DNA of 64,000 nt from Bacteroidota bacterium (GCA_016191555.1 JACPVX010000018.1:1-64000), one strand, 5' to 3'. Shown: positions 27,881 through 37,537, numbered from the stretch's first letter. Translations and numbers: made by a program. Notes: generated by a model from the sequence alone, not told the origin.

Positions 27881-28495
27881 ATGAAGGGAATTTTCAAAGT
27901 TTTAATATTTCTGGCGGCCTTCGGTTTTGCCAGTCCGCTGCTGGCGCAAAGCCAGAGACGTGTGATTCAGCTCTCGGGCTTTGTAACAGATACGGCCACG
28001 ATGGTGCTGCCGGGAGTGCACGTGTATGTGCCGAAGGCGGGACGCGGAACGCCCACGACCAACTCTGGTTTTTTTACGCTACCGGTGCTGGTGGGTGATA
28101 GCGTGGTGTTTAGTGCTGTTGGCTATAAAAGAGCTAGCTACAAGGTGCCTGATTTGCCGAAGGAGTCGTGGACGATTTTTGTGGAGTTGGCACCGGATAT
28201 TACGCTGTTGAATGAAACGGTGATTATGGGGATTCCTACCGAAGAGCTTTTTAAAGAGGCGGTGCTGGCCATGAACATTCCGTTGGATAACACAGTGGAT
28301 TCTAAAGCATTGAATGCTGAGATGCTGGCACTAATGGCTCGGACTACGCCTATGGATGGTGCGGGTAATTACCGGTATTATATTGACCAGTGGTCTAACT
28401 CGGCCGGAGATAAATTCAGGCCTATCTATAATCCATTCTTGAATCCGCTGAATTGGGCGCGGTTCATCAGGGATTTGAAGAAAAAGAAGAAATAG
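27881..28495 (+). CDS. carboxypeptidase-like regulatory domain secreted protein
   Basis: A 204-residue exported protein. The ATG at 27881 begins a clear signal peptide (MKGIFKVLIFLAAFGFASP); an upstream in-frame ATG at 27782 would add 33 unlikely residues. Residues about 30-120 form a CarboxypepD_reg-like beta-sandwich (LSGFVTDTATMVLPGVHVYV...), as on many Bacteroidota outer-membrane proteins. Here it stands alone with a helical C-terminal part ending KKKKK-like. Function unknown; probably periplasmic or outer-membrane associated. Confidence 0.8.
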   Translation: MKGIFKVLIFLAAFGFASPLLAQSQRRVIQLSGFVTDTATMVLPGVHVYVPKAGRGTPTTNSGFFTLPVLVGDSVVFSAVGYKRASYKVPDLPKESWTIFVELAPDITLLNETVIMGIPTEELFKEAVLAMNIPLDNTVDSKALNAEMLALMARTTPMDGAGNYRYYIDQWSNSAGDKFRPIYNPFLNPLNWARFIRDLKKKKK

Positions 28496-28502
28496 ACTTT
28501 CC

Positions 28503-28534
28503 ATTGAATTTTATTATTATTGCGACTCTTTTTG
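28503..28534 (+). promoter_or_regulatory. probable tRNA-Pro promoter
   Basis: ATTG (28503-28506) and TCTTTTTG (28527-28534) are separated by 20 bases, close to TTTG-N19-TAnnTTTG. The predicted start lies about 20 bases before the mature tRNA. Confidence 0.45.
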
Positions 28535-28560
28535 CGGGCGATGCTTGTGAAAAGATGTAT

Positions 28561-28635
28561 CGAGGTGTAGCGCAGCCCGGTTAGCGCATCACGTTAGGGA
28601 CGTGGAGGCCGGAGGTTCGAATCCTCTCACCTCGA
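28561..28635 (+). tRNA. tRNA-Pro (anticodon AGG)
   Basis: A 75-base tRNA. The acceptor stem CGAGGTG / CACCTCG is perfect and the D-stem is GCGC / GCGC. The anticodon stem TCACG / CGTGG encloses the loop TTAGGGA, so positions 34-36 are AGG. The T-stem GGAGG / CCTCT with loop TTCGAAT follows, with one mismatch or G-U at its end. The identity fits tRNA-Pro by its body (compare the GGAGGTTCGAATCC arm). CCA is not encoded. Confidence 0.93.
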
Positions 28636-28640
28636 CAGAA

Positions 28641-28669
28641 AAGCTTCTGAGTAGTCAGAAGCTTTTTTT
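28641..28669 (+). terminator. terminator after tRNA-Pro
   Basis: AAGCTTCTGA (28641-28650) and TCAGAAGCTT (28655-28664) form a perfect 10-bp stem with a 4-base loop, followed by a T-run. Confidence 0.88.
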
Positions 28670-28710
28670 GTTTTAGGGTGATTAAAAGCTAAGGCGCAAT
28701 ATTCGTTACT

Positions 28711-29487
28711 TCAAAACCCCATTAATTTTTGAAATTCACTCGCATCGATGGCTTTGATCAATTGCAAGGCGTTTTCACGTGAACCCGTAATTTTTAAAAC
28801 GATGTTTTGAATTTTATAGGTTTTCATCAGGGATTTATTCAACGCGAAGTTGAGTTGCCCGGTAACAGGAATTTGTTCTTTGTTTTCTTTTATAGTCGGG
28901 ATCACGCCCAACGAAAAGATGGAGACATCGGTTGATCCTTCCATTTGTTCGGAATCCAACAGGCACATGATAGGAGCAGAGCTGACATAATAGGAATTCC
29001 AACCATCGGGCGGTGTCAATTTTTCAAAACCATTTGTTTTGCAATATTCGAGTCCGGCCATTTCCTCGTAGTTCACACGAAATGTGATATCAAGTCGGGT
29101 GATGTTTTCTAATTTGCTCGTAGCGATCACCATCTTTTTTTGATAGTCAGGTGTGGAAGGTGTCAGCGATTGAATTTCTTTTTGAAGCGCGATATTCTCA
29201 TCGAACTTCACCATCGAGCCATCGTAAGTGGCGATCATCTCTTCGCTGCGAAAACAAGTAGTGCCTTCGCAAAAGCTGATTTGATTATCTAACGTAAATT
29301 CTGCTTTGGTTCGTTCGAGGATCGAAAAATCCCAATCTTTAAAATTGACAGGCATGGCGCGTTGAAATGACCGCTTGATATTATTGTGGAAATCCACATC
29401 TGCTTGTGTGACGGGTTTTCCATCTTGATCTTGCGCTATCAAAACTTTAGATATCAATACGAAAAGAATCAGGGCGTATGTTTTCAT
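28711..29487 (-). CDS. secreted protein of unknown function
   Basis: A 258-residue protein with a signal peptide (MKTYALILFVLISKVLIAQ). The body is mixed alpha/beta with two cysteine pairs and no motif I recognise. It starts 5 bases after the OmpA-family gene stop on the same strand, so the two are probably one operon and may work together at the outer membrane. Confidence 0.7.
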   Translation of the reverse strand: MKTYALILFVLISKVLIAQDQDGKPVTQADVDFHNNIKRSFQRAMPVNFKDWDFSILERTKAEFTLDNQISFCEGTTCFRSEEMIATYDGSMVKFDENIALQKEIQSLTPSTPDYQKKMVIATSKLENITRLDITFRVNYEEMAGLEYCKTNGFEKLTPPDGWNSYYVSSAPIMCLLDSEQMEGSTDVSIFSLGVIPTIKENKEQIPVTGQLNFALNKSLMKTYKIQNIVLKITGSRENALQLIKAIDASEFQKLMGF

Positions 29488-29492
29488 GTAGC

Positions 29493-30506
29493 TTATTTTT
29501 TGATGAACTCTACTCTACGGTTGTTGGCTTTGCCATCGGGAGTGGTGTTGGGGCTGATGGGTTTGGTTTCTCCGTAGCCCTGGATTGTCAGTTGCCCATC
29601 GGCTGCGCCAAAATCAATCAGAATTTTCTTCACGGCTTGTGCGCGCAATTCGGATAGTTTCAGGTTGGCGGCATCTTCCCCATCGCTATCGGTGTGCCCG
29701 CCCACTTCAAATTTGACAGCCGGGTTTGCTTTTAGATAGTCTGCTATTTGATGAATGAGTCCTAAACTTTCACTGCGTACTTCCGCTTTGTTCACATCAA
29801 AGCGAATGGCATGTGTAACTAATTTTCCTTGCGCCATTGCTTGGCTAACTACGTTTGTATTTTCGGCAAAGCGAAAATTCTTAAAATACATGGGCATGTT
29901 TCCACTGGCATTGCCGAGTATTTGGAATGAGGTAGCTATGAAATCGCATTGCGGAATATCGAGCACTTTGTGTTGATTGATATAGATGGCCATCTGATTG
30001 TTGCTATACGCAATGGCAATGTGATGCCACTTGTTGTAGAAATTTTCATTCAGAATATCCGCGGGGTTATCGCCCACCACATTTTCTCTGCTACTTCTAC
30101 CAAAGCTAGTATTGAGTTTATTGGGAGTCACATTCGCCACTTCGTCTCCGGCAGCATTGCGGAAGCTCACCATCACCCCGGGGTTGCCTTCATACCCTGC
30201 ATCCAGGTAATAATCCAATTCAATCGTGTAGGATTTTGGCAAGGCGCTGTTTTTTATTTTTGGCGCTAGCCCGGTGTAGTACTCAAGGATAGAGACGATT
30301 TTTTCGTTGTTATCCATTTTGACCACAGCTTTCCCGCCAGTCAACTTCCAGTTCGAAGGAGCGAGCCCTTCTTTGTCATCTTTGAAGATGTCTTCAAAAA
30401 TTGTTTTTTCACCTGGCACAAAATCGTAGATAGCGTATGCATTTAAATCCTGGCTTTGGGAAACGATCGAACTCAACAGCCCGAAGAGTAAGAAGAGGTG
30501 CTTCAT
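29493..30506 (-). CDS. OmpA-family protein with N-terminal beta-sandwich domain
   Basis: A 337-residue exported protein. After a signal peptide (about 1-18) comes a jelly-roll/LamG-like domain (about 35-215: WKLTGGKAVVKM, YTIELDYYLDAGYEG, WHHIAIAYSNNQMAIYINQ). An OmpA C-terminal peptidoglycan-binding domain follows (about 225-337, VGGHTDSDG and NNRRVEFIKK). It likely anchors a ligand-binding module to the cell wall. Co-directional with the gene at 28711. Confidence 0.85.
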   Translation of the reverse strand: MKHLFLLFGLLSSIVSQSQDLNAYAIYDFVPGEKTIFEDIFKDDKEGLAPSNWKLTGGKAVVKMDNNEKIVSILEYYTGLAPKIKNSALPKSYTIELDYYLDAGYEGNPGVMVSFRNAAGDEVANVTPNKLNTSFGRSSRENVVGDNPADILNENFYNKWHHIAIAYSNNQMAIYINQHKVLDIPQCDFIATSFQILGNASGNMPMYFKNFRFAENTNVVSQAMAQGKLVTHAIRFDVNKAEVRSESLGLIHQIADYLKANPAVKFEVGGHTDSDGEDAANLKLSELRAQAVKKILIDFGAADGQLTIQGYGETKPISPNTTPDGKANNRRVEFIKK

Positions 30507-30638
30507 GGGGAAGGTTTAAGAACTCAATTTACCATTTCTTTTAAAAAAAAGAATGGGTCTCGAAAATGGACTATGAAGCCTGTTGATGATTTTCAGGCAA
30601 AGGCACTAAGAAGTCGATCTATCGGAACTGTGTTAATT

Positions 30639-30995
30639 TTATCTCGAAGCCAGCACTTCTTCTAAACTATAAAATACTTTGAGGCCTCGTTCCTTGGCAA
30701 TGCGCACATCCTGATCGGCTCCGGTAGATGCGCCCGGTAACCGAAGTACGGCATCGCATTTGGTAAGTAATCGCTCAGCTACCGGATAAGCAATTTCATT
30801 GTAAGCGGCATCGCCCGGTTTTTTGGATCCGGCTTCGCGCATCAGCGGCATGGCTACCCATTCGCCAATCATTGGAATATGTCCGGCACGGAACAAAGGC
30901 AAAGACACGCTTTCCAAATAACGGAGGTTACGTTCCATCAACAGCGGGTCGTCATTCGTTCCGCTTCGGTAAGGGCCGGCAATTAATATGAGCAT
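30639..30995 (-). CDS. DUF4406 / nucleoside deoxyribosyltransferase-like protein
   Basis: A 118-residue cytoplasmic protein resembling the DUF4406 branch of the nucleoside 2-deoxyribosyltransferase-like fold. It begins ILIAGPYRSG (nucleotide-binding loop) and has CDAVLRLPGASTGADQDVRIAKERG near the C-terminus. Close relatives are mostly uncharacterised. Single gene, leftward. Confidence 0.75.
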   Translation of the reverse strand: MLILIAGPYRSGTNDDPLLMERNLRYLESVSLPLFRAGHIPMIGEWVAMPLMREAGSKKPGDAAYNEIAYPVAERLLTKCDAVLRLPGASTGADQDVRIAKERGLKVFYSLEEVLASR

Positions 30996-31059
30996 AATTG
31001 ATTCTTTTCTGCAAAGAAAAACAAACTAGTGTGCCCAACACTTAATCTACCTTAAGAAA

Positions 31060-31638
31060 TCAGGCGTTGGACTTTTTTCGTAAGCTGCTGAGAAACTCAG
31101 GCGTGATACCCAGATAAGATGCAATTTGTTTCTGTGTGATGCGCTCAGCAAACTGCGGGTATTTTGTAAGAAATTGCCGATAGCGTTCCTCGGCAGGCAT
31201 TGATAAATTTTGGATGATCCGCGATTGCTCGCGCACGTACGCATTTTGCATGAGGATTCGAAAAAATCGCTCAAAGGCAGGCACTTTCAGAAATAGGAAT
31301 TCGAGATTGGTTTTGCTCAACGAATAAACCACCGAATCTTCCAGCGCATCGATGGTGAGTTGCGCGGGATTTCCGGTACTGAAACTGTACATATCGGTAA
31401 TCCACCAATCGTTCATGGCAAACATGACGATATTTTGATCGCCTTCCCGATCGGTGAAATAAGCACGAAGTACGCCTTCTGAAACAAAATGAATTTCGGT
31501 GGCCACTTTACCTGTCTCGAGCAGCACTTCCTTTTTTGGTACTCTTTGCAGCACCAGCAACGATTCAATCAACTCTTTTTCTGGCTGACTTACCGAAATG
31601 TGTTTTTGAATGTTATCCAGAATCTGAGCTGGTTGCAC
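31060..31638 (-). CDS. Crp/Fnr-family transcriptional regulator
   Basis: A 192-residue regulator with an N-terminal cNMP-binding-like domain (about 15-125) and a short C-terminal winged helix (about 145-190: ITQKQIASYLGITPEFLSSLRKK). This is the common Bacteroidota form of Crp/Fnr that lacks the FNR cysteines. It is divergent from the WG-repeat protein gene at 31707. Target genes unknown. Confidence 0.88.
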   Translation of the reverse strand: MQPAQILDNIQKHISVSQPEKELIESLLVLQRVPKKEVLLETGKVATEIHFVSEGVLRAYFTDREGDQNIVMFAMNDWWITDMYSFSTGNPAQLTIDALEDSVVYSLSKTNLEFLFLKVPAFERFFRILMQNAYVREQSRIIQNLSMPAEERYRQFLTKYPQFAERITQKQIASYLGITPEFLSSLRKKSNA

Positions 31639-31706
31639 TTGTTTGATTTTTAGTAGAACACGTGTTAATCGGTGCTGAGTTGTTAATTTTACAGTCCGTT
31701 GATTGT

Positions 31707-34292
31707 ATGCGAAGTAAACAAATATTTTTTACACTCTTGTTACTGAGTTGTTGCGAGCTGGCAGCGCAAGATAGTTGGGTGCGACAAGCGCAGTCGAAGA
31801 TGCAAGACGGTAAGTGGTCGGCTGCGAAAGAGCTTTTAACTCGTGCCATTCAGAAAGACAGCATGCATGTGGAGGCGAAGCTCACTCTGGCACAATGGTT
31901 TTTTGCTACCTCAAATCCTTCGGCTCAGATTGATTCTTCGTATCGGTCGATTCGATTGGCACAATCGGCTTTCCATCGCGCCACACTCAAGCAGCGCGAG
32001 CGTTTGGCGAAAGATAAAATTGATGATGCACTATTGCTAAAGTTTAAGACGCAGGTGGACAGTGCCGCTTTCGAGCGCGCCAAAAAAATCAATACGGAAG
32101 CGTCTTATCAGTTTTTTATAACTCATTATTCTCAGGCCTCGCAAAAACCAGTTGCCATCGAGTTGCGCGATGAAGTGAGTTATCTGGATGCGTTGAAGAA
32201 AAATACTTGGCAAGCTTTCGCTGAATATGTTGAGCGCTATCCTTCTTCCTCAAGGGTTGAGGAAGCACAAAAGAAATATCATACTTTACTATTTCAAGAG
32301 AAAACCCGCGATCATAAAATTGAAAGCTATCGATCTTTTGTGCGTGAGTTTCCTTCAAGTCCTTATCTCAAACAAGCCAATCGCCAAGTTTTTGAAATCA
32401 GCACAGCCGATGGATCGATAGAATCTTTCAATAACTATTTTCAGCAAGGAGGTGATTATGAAAACAAGAAGATAGCTCGGAATATTTCATTGCATTTATT
32501 ATTGTCACAAGAGCGCCCAATACCTCGATCATTTTTGAATGATTCGATACAACACGTCTTGGATGCCAACCGGGGATTTTGGATTTCCTTTCTTCAGAAT
32601 GACCGCTATGGATTTTTAGATTCCTTAGGCAAAGAAGTAGTAGCTCCTCAGTTTACTTCCATCGATGAAGATATTCGATGCACTAGTATTCACGAAGACG
32701 TTCTGATTACCAGCGCGGGTTTGTTAAATCGAACCGGGCGATTGATCAGTTCATTTCATCCTTACACAAAAGATATAGGCAGTGGCTTTTGGCTGGTTGG
32801 CGATTCATTGTGCCGCAAGGTGATTCACAAATCCGGTCAGGTGATCATCGCAGACTGTCTGCAAGATGCGCGGATAACAGGATCTTTTCTCACGGTAAAA
32901 GTAAAAGGCGCATGGGCTATCTATACACTTACGGGCAGACAATTGGTGCCTCCTAGTTTTGACGCAGTCGAATACTTGGAAGGAGTCTATGCCCTTACAC
33001 ACCTTGGGAAGAAGACATTGGTTACAGCATCTGAATTGGCGTCCATAGCTAATGGCCAACCGCTGAAACAAGAGCGAGTATTTGACGAGGTGAAGATGTT
33101 GTCAAAAGATCGTTTACTCGTGCGCATGGGAGCGTTGGAAGGAATTTTGAATGACGAACTCCAATTTTTAGTGCCACTGGCTCGACAAAGTATGACGCTC
33201 GCAAATTACGGAGTGGTGCGGAAAGTAAATGAAAAGTATAGCATCTCAGGGGTGGCATCCAATCTGGATAATCAATTGTGGGATAAGATTACACAGTATC
33301 AAAAATGGTTGGTGTTGCAGGCGCCCGGACAATTGAAAATTTATGATTTGAATGCCAAATCCATTCGGTCGACTTCAGCCGATAGTATTTGGTTCAAAGG
33401 TGGATTATTGTTTTTGCGTGAACGCGATTCGGTGCGCGTGTTAAGTAGCGCTAGTCAATCGCTGGCACTGCCGCTGGATCATCGCATTCATTTTATTCCT
33501 TCGAAGGATTCGGTGTCTTATTTTTTTACGGAATCCAAAGCGAAGAAAACAGTCTACGACTTAGCGCATGGAAAGAAATTATTCGTGCTTGAATTCTCGA
33601 AAATTGAATCGGTGGGAAAGAATTTATTTTTGATTAATCGCAAAGCCAAAACAGGTTTGGCCAATCTGGAAGGCAAGTTGATTTTACCGGTGGAATATGA
33701 CGCAGTCGTGCCAACCGCTGCAGGCTTTTTTTCGCTTTGGAAGGACAAGAAATTTGGATTGTTTGATGCTTCTGCTAACAAGATTCTCAAACCGCAATTT
33801 GATCGTAATGTACAGGTGATTGATCAGCAACGCTGCATTGCCTACAAAGCTGGCCGCTACGCGATAATCGATTGGCAAGCGAAGCCGCTTACTCCTTTTG
33901 AGTTTGAGGAGGTGCAAGTGGTGAATGAAAAGCTGGTCTGGGCAAAGAAAGCAAATCAGTGGACTTTACTCGATTTGACAACGTACCAAAAACGAATCGA
34001 TTTGGTCGATCAGTTTCGAGTAATCGGTCGAATCCAAGATGAGATCGTATTTTCGGTTTCCAAAAATAAGGAAGAAGGTGTTTATTCGACCAAAAATGGT
34101 TTAGTGGTGCCGATTCGTTTCTCGTATGTGGCCAATGTAGGCAAAGAGGATTTCCCCATCTATCTCACCGATAAGGAGGTGCGTGAGGCGAATGTTCATG
34201 TAGTTATTTATTACGATCAATCTGGTCATTTTCTGCGCAAGCAAGTGTACGAAGAGGCTGAATTTGAGCGATTGATTTGTGAGGATAATTGA
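31707..34292 (+). CDS. secreted WG-repeat protein with TPR-like N-terminus
   Basis: An 861-residue exported protein. The ATG at 31707 starts a signal peptide (MRSKQIFFTLLLLSCCELAAQ). Residues about 25-250 are helical with TPR-like segments. The remainder carries many WG repeats (about 30-40 residues each), e.g. RYGFLDSLGKEVVAPQF, KTGLANLEGKLILPVEYD and KFGLFDASANKILKPQFD, that should form a beta-propeller or solenoid. Surface or periplasmic role unknown. Confidence 0.82.
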   Translation: MRSKQIFFTLLLLSCCELAAQDSWVRQAQSKMQDGKWSAAKELLTRAIQKDSMHVEAKLTLAQWFFATSNPSAQIDSSYRSIRLAQSAFHRATLKQRERLAKDKIDDALLLKFKTQVDSAAFERAKKINTEASYQFFITHYSQASQKPVAIELRDEVSYLDALKKNTWQAFAEYVERYPSSSRVEEAQKKYHTLLFQEKTRDHKIESYRSFVREFPSSPYLKQANRQVFEISTADGSIESFNNYFQQGGDYENKKIARNISLHLLLSQERPIPRSFLNDSIQHVLDANRGFWISFLQNDRYGFLDSLGKEVVAPQFTSIDEDIRCTSIHEDVLITSAGLLNRTGRLISSFHPYTKDIGSGFWLVGDSLCRKVIHKSGQVIIADCLQDARITGSFLTVKVKGAWAIYTLTGRQLVPPSFDAVEYLEGVYALTHLGKKTLVTASELASIANGQPLKQERVFDEVKMLSKDRLLVRMGALEGILNDELQFLVPLARQSMTLANYGVVRKVNEKYSISGVASNLDNQLWDKITQYQKWLVLQAPGQLKIYDLNAKSIRSTSADSIWFKGGLLFLRERDSVRVLSSASQSLALPLDHRIHFIPSKDSVSYFFTESKAKKTVYDLAHGKKLFVLEFSKIESVGKNLFLINRKAKTGLANLEGKLILPVEYDAVVPTAAGFFSLWKDKKFGLFDASANKILKPQFDRNVQVIDQQRCIAYKAGRYAIIDWQAKPLTPFEFEEVQVVNEKLVWAKKANQWTLLDLTTYQKRIDLVDQFRVIGRIQDEIVFSVSKNKEEGVYSTKNGLVVPIRFSYVANVGKEDFPIYLTDKEVREANVHVVIYYDQSGHFLRKQVYEEAEFERLICEDN

Positions 34293-34361
34293 AGGAATTC
34301 ATTCGCTAAAACTTAACTTTGAGATAAATCCCAAGTCGGATTATTGTTAGATACTTGCACT

Positions 34362-35996
34362 ATGAAGAAAATTGTTGCGATCCTTTTTTTGGCGATGCTA
34401 TCAGCCAACTCCTATTCCCAGCAGAAACCCAAACTCGTGGTTGGTATTGTGGTTGACCAAATGCGTCAGGAATATCTCTATCGTTTTGATAGTAAGTTCA
34501 GCGAAGGCGGATTCAAACGACTAGTCGGCAGCGGCTACATGCTCAAGAATGCGCACTACAATTATGTGCCGACTTATACGGGGCCGGGACATGCTTCAAT
34601 TTACTCAGGCACCACACCGGCTGTACATGGCATCATTGGCAATGACTGGTGGGATAAGAATGCGAAGAAATCGGTGAATTGTGTGGAAGACGAACGCTAC
34701 AAAGCAGTGGGCAACCCGGAAGGCAATGGCGATGTTTCTCCTTGGAGATTGCTATCAACTACCATTACAGACGAACTGAAATTATTCACTCAAAAGAGAG
34801 CCAAGGTTATTGGCATTTCCATGAAAGATCGGGGTGCTGTATTGCCCGCAGGCCACATGGCCAATGCTGCGTACTGGTACGATAGTAAGACAGGCAAATT
34901 TATCAGCAGCACCTATTATCTTAACGCATTACCAAGTTGGGTTGATTCATTTAATTCACAAAAACTGGCGGATAACTATTTGAACCAAACATGGAATACA
35001 CTTTTGCCCATTGCTCAATACACCGAAAGCGGTCCTGACGAATCACCCTACGAACGCAAACTGCAAGGTGCAAAGGCAGTGTTTCCATACAACCTGAAAG
35101 ATCTGCGCAAAGCAAATGGCGATTATGAGTTGTTGGTGAATTCTGCGATGGGCGATGATTTGCTGACTGAGTTTGCGAAGGCAACTCTAAACGGTGAGCA
35201 GTTAGGCAAAGACAATGACACAGACTTTCTCACGATTTCGTACTCCACTCCGGATTATATTGGCCATGGCACCGGCCCCAACTCAGTCGAGGTTGAAGAC
35301 ACATATTTACGTCTGGACAGAAACATAGAGGACTTATTAAAAAAATTAGATCAGGAAGTAGGAAAGGGTGAGTATGTGGTTTTTCTCACAGCAGATCATG
35401 CAGTTGCTGACGTTCCTCAGTCGTTGAAAGACATTAAAATTCCTGCAGGCAATTTTCCGGTGGCGAATGTCGAGGCAGGATTGAACGATCACTTACAAAA
35501 ATATTTTCCCGGCAAAAAAGTGATTGAGCGTATGAGCAACGATCAGGTGTTTTTGAATCAGGAATTGTTTGCCGGAGATCCTAAATCTTCCGGAATCGAT
35601 TTGCTGATCGCTACGGAGTTAATCACTAACTATCTACAAGCCACGGACGGTGTGGCTCAAGTTTATCCAAAAGCCATTGTGAAACAAGGCAGCTATTCTG
35701 AAGGAGGAACCAAAGGAATGATAATCCGTGGATATAATTTTAAGCGCAGTGGCGACATCATTTACCAATTAGAGCCAGGCTGGATTACCGGAGGAAGCCC
35801 ACAGGGAACCACACACGGGTCATCGTATACTTATGACACGCATGTTCCGATTTTATTTTATGGTGCTGGAATCAAGAAAGGAAGTTCATCGCAATATCAC
35901 ACCATTACTGATATTGCGCCTACGCTGTCGGTTTTGTTACAGATCAAATTCCCGAGCGGCTGCACCGGTCAACCGGTTAGTGAGATGTTGGATTGA
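34362..35996 (+). CDS. pafA: PafA-type alkaline phosphatase
   Basis: A 544-residue exported phosphomonoesterase that releases phosphate independently of phosphate supply in Bacteroidota. The ATG at 34362 starts a signal peptide (MKKIVAILFLAMLSANSYS). The nucleophile is a Thr, residue 73 in TYTGPGHAS, and a KDRGAV motif supplies the Lys and Arg typical of PafA. Metal ligands are in VGIVVDQMRQ, TADHAV and THGSSYTYDTHVP. The signature is complete. Monocistronic. Confidence 0.92.
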   Translation: MKKIVAILFLAMLSANSYSQQKPKLVVGIVVDQMRQEYLYRFDSKFSEGGFKRLVGSGYMLKNAHYNYVPTYTGPGHASIYSGTTPAVHGIIGNDWWDKNAKKSVNCVEDERYKAVGNPEGNGDVSPWRLLSTTITDELKLFTQKRAKVIGISMKDRGAVLPAGHMANAAYWYDSKTGKFISSTYYLNALPSWVDSFNSQKLADNYLNQTWNTLLPIAQYTESGPDESPYERKLQGAKAVFPYNLKDLRKANGDYELLVNSAMGDDLLTEFAKATLNGEQLGKDNDTDFLTISYSTPDYIGHGTGPNSVEVEDTYLRLDRNIEDLLKKLDQEVGKGEYVVFLTADHAVADVPQSLKDIKIPAGNFPVANVEAGLNDHLQKYFPGKKVIERMSNDQVFLNQELFAGDPKSSGIDLLIATELITNYLQATDGVAQVYPKAIVKQGSYSEGGTKGMIIRGYNFKRSGDIIYQLEPGWITGGSPQGTTHGSSYTYDTHVPILFYGAGIKKGSSSQYHTITDIAPTLSVLLQIKFPSGCTGQPVSEMLD

Positions 35997-36025
35997 GTTA
36001 GAGTTCTGGTATAAGGAAAGATTTC

Positions 36026-37396
36026 TTACCCAAACACTCCAAACATATTCAAAATCACCATCCCGATTATAATGGGGCACACAAAGCGCACCATGAAGAG
36101 CCACAGCTTATAAGGTGCAATACCCAAAATGCTTCCGGTTTTGAAGGAGGGCATGCCTTGTTCGATTTCATCGACTAGCAAGTCTGTTTTGAAAAACCAG
36201 CCTGTATATAAACAAGTAGATAAAACGACAAGCATCATAAATAGACTTCCAAACAAATAATCAAAGATGTCCATGAATCCGGTTTTCACCACGCCCAGAA
36301 AATCCACTTGCATGGTTGATAAACTGCCTACTGCTCCGGTAGAAAGAGCCGAAGGAATTCCAACTAAGAATGCTACAATGGCCACTGTCCACGCAGCTTT
36401 CTTACGATTCCATTTTTTCTGATCCATAAAGTAAGCCGAAGGTGCTTCCAACATCGAAATAGTGGAAGTGATGGCGGCAAAGAATAACAACAAGAAGAAT
36501 AAAGCTCCGGCTATATTTCCCAACGGCATTTGTTGGAAGATATTCGCCAGCACGTTGAATACAAGAGTTGGTCCTTCTGCCGGAGATTGATTGAATGCAA
36601 ACACCGCAGGAAACACCATGAAGCCAGCCAGCAATGCTACCGAAGTATCCATCGCACCAACCCACAAACTGGAGGAAACAATGTTCTGACTTTTAGGTAA
36701 ATACGATCCATACGTAATCATCATACCCCAACCAACACCCAGCGAGAAGAATGCCTGTGTAAGTGCGGCTAATACAACGCGTCCGTTAATCTTCGAAAAA
36801 TCAGGCACTAAATAATACTCAACACCTTTTCCTGCTCCGGGAAGTGTAATGCTCCTAAAGATTACAACAATCAACAGCACGAAAAGCATAGGCATTAGAA
36901 TTTTTGTGGCCTTCTCAATTCCACCTGAAACACCACCCAAAACAATCCAAGCTGTAACTAAGATCACAAATCCACCTAGCGGAATAACATAACTCGGATT
37001 TGCGATAAACTCTGCGAATGGCATGTTGATGGTGAAGAGTGAAGTGAAAATATATCCAACAGTCCATCCGGCAATGGTACTATAATAACTCAGCACAACA
37101 AAAGTGACGATCAAAGGCAAGAAACCTACCAACGCTACCCACAGTTTGCTTCCACCTAATTGTTGAATGGCACCCACCGGGTTTTTGGCCGTCAGGCGAC
37201 CTAAGGCAATTTCATTGATAAGCATTGGGACTGCGACCAGCACCACGCAGAAAATATACACCAGAACAAACGCAGCACCACCGTTTTCACCGGTGAGGTA
37301 TGGAAACCGCCAAATGTTACCGAGGCCGACAGCCGAACCGGCCGCTGCCATGATGAAACCAAATTTAGAACCCCATTGTCCGCGATTTTCTGCCAT
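36026..37396 (-). CDS. sodium-dependent transporter, NSS/SNF family
   Basis: A 456-residue transporter of the neurotransmitter:sodium symporter family (LeuT-like), importing amino acids or related solutes with Na+. The start at ATG 37396 gives MAENRGQWGSKFGFIMAAAGSAVGLGNIWRFPYL, the family's N-terminal hallmark; an upstream in-frame ATG at 37447 adds 17 residues. About 11-12 transmembrane segments follow. The substrate cannot be told. Divergent from the TetR regulator at 37570, which may control it. Confidence 0.9.
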   Translation of the reverse strand: MAENRGQWGSKFGFIMAAAGSAVGLGNIWRFPYLTGENGGAAFVLVYIFCVVLVAVPMLINEIALGRLTAKNPVGAIQQLGGSKLWVALVGFLPLIVTFVVLSYYSTIAGWTVGYIFTSLFTINMPFAEFIANPSYVIPLGGFVILVTAWIVLGGVSGGIEKATKILMPMLFVLLIVVIFRSITLPGAGKGVEYYLVPDFSKINGRVVLAALTQAFFSLGVGWGMMITYGSYLPKSQNIVSSSLWVGAMDTSVALLAGFMVFPAVFAFNQSPAEGPTLVFNVLANIFQQMPLGNIAGALFFLLLFFAAITSTISMLEAPSAYFMDQKKWNRKKAAWTVAIVAFLVGIPSALSTGAVGSLSTMQVDFLGVVKTGFMDIFDYLFGSLFMMLVVLSTCLYTGWFFKTDLLVDEIEQGMPSFKTGSILGIAPYKLWLFMVRFVCPIIIGMVILNMFGVFG

Positions 37397-37417
37397 AGTT
37401 ACTGATTTTAAGTTTGT

Positions 37418-37448
37418 GAAGATTAGAAGAATTGCCGTAAGTAACAAA
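37418..37448 (-). promoter_or_regulatory. probable promoter of the NSS transporter
   Basis: On the minus strand TTTG (37445-37448) and TAATCTTC (37418-37425) are separated by exactly 19 bases, matching the Bacteroidota -33 / -7 spacing with two mismatches in the -7 element. Confidence 0.4.
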
Positions 37449-37521
37449 TGAAAAAATGTGGGTGGAAAAACGTCAACAAGGAATTGCGTTCATAGCAAAG
37501 AAAAAAATAAAGTTAATAAAA

Positions 37522-37537
37522 TATACCGATCGGTATA
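37522..37537. promoter_or_regulatory. perfect 16-bp palindrome, likely TetR operator
   Basis: TATACCGATCGGTATA is a perfect palindrome with the ACCGATCGGT core typical of TetR-family operators. It lies 32 bp before the TetR start codon and about 125 bp before the divergent NSS transporter, so it could serve both. Confidence 0.65.
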
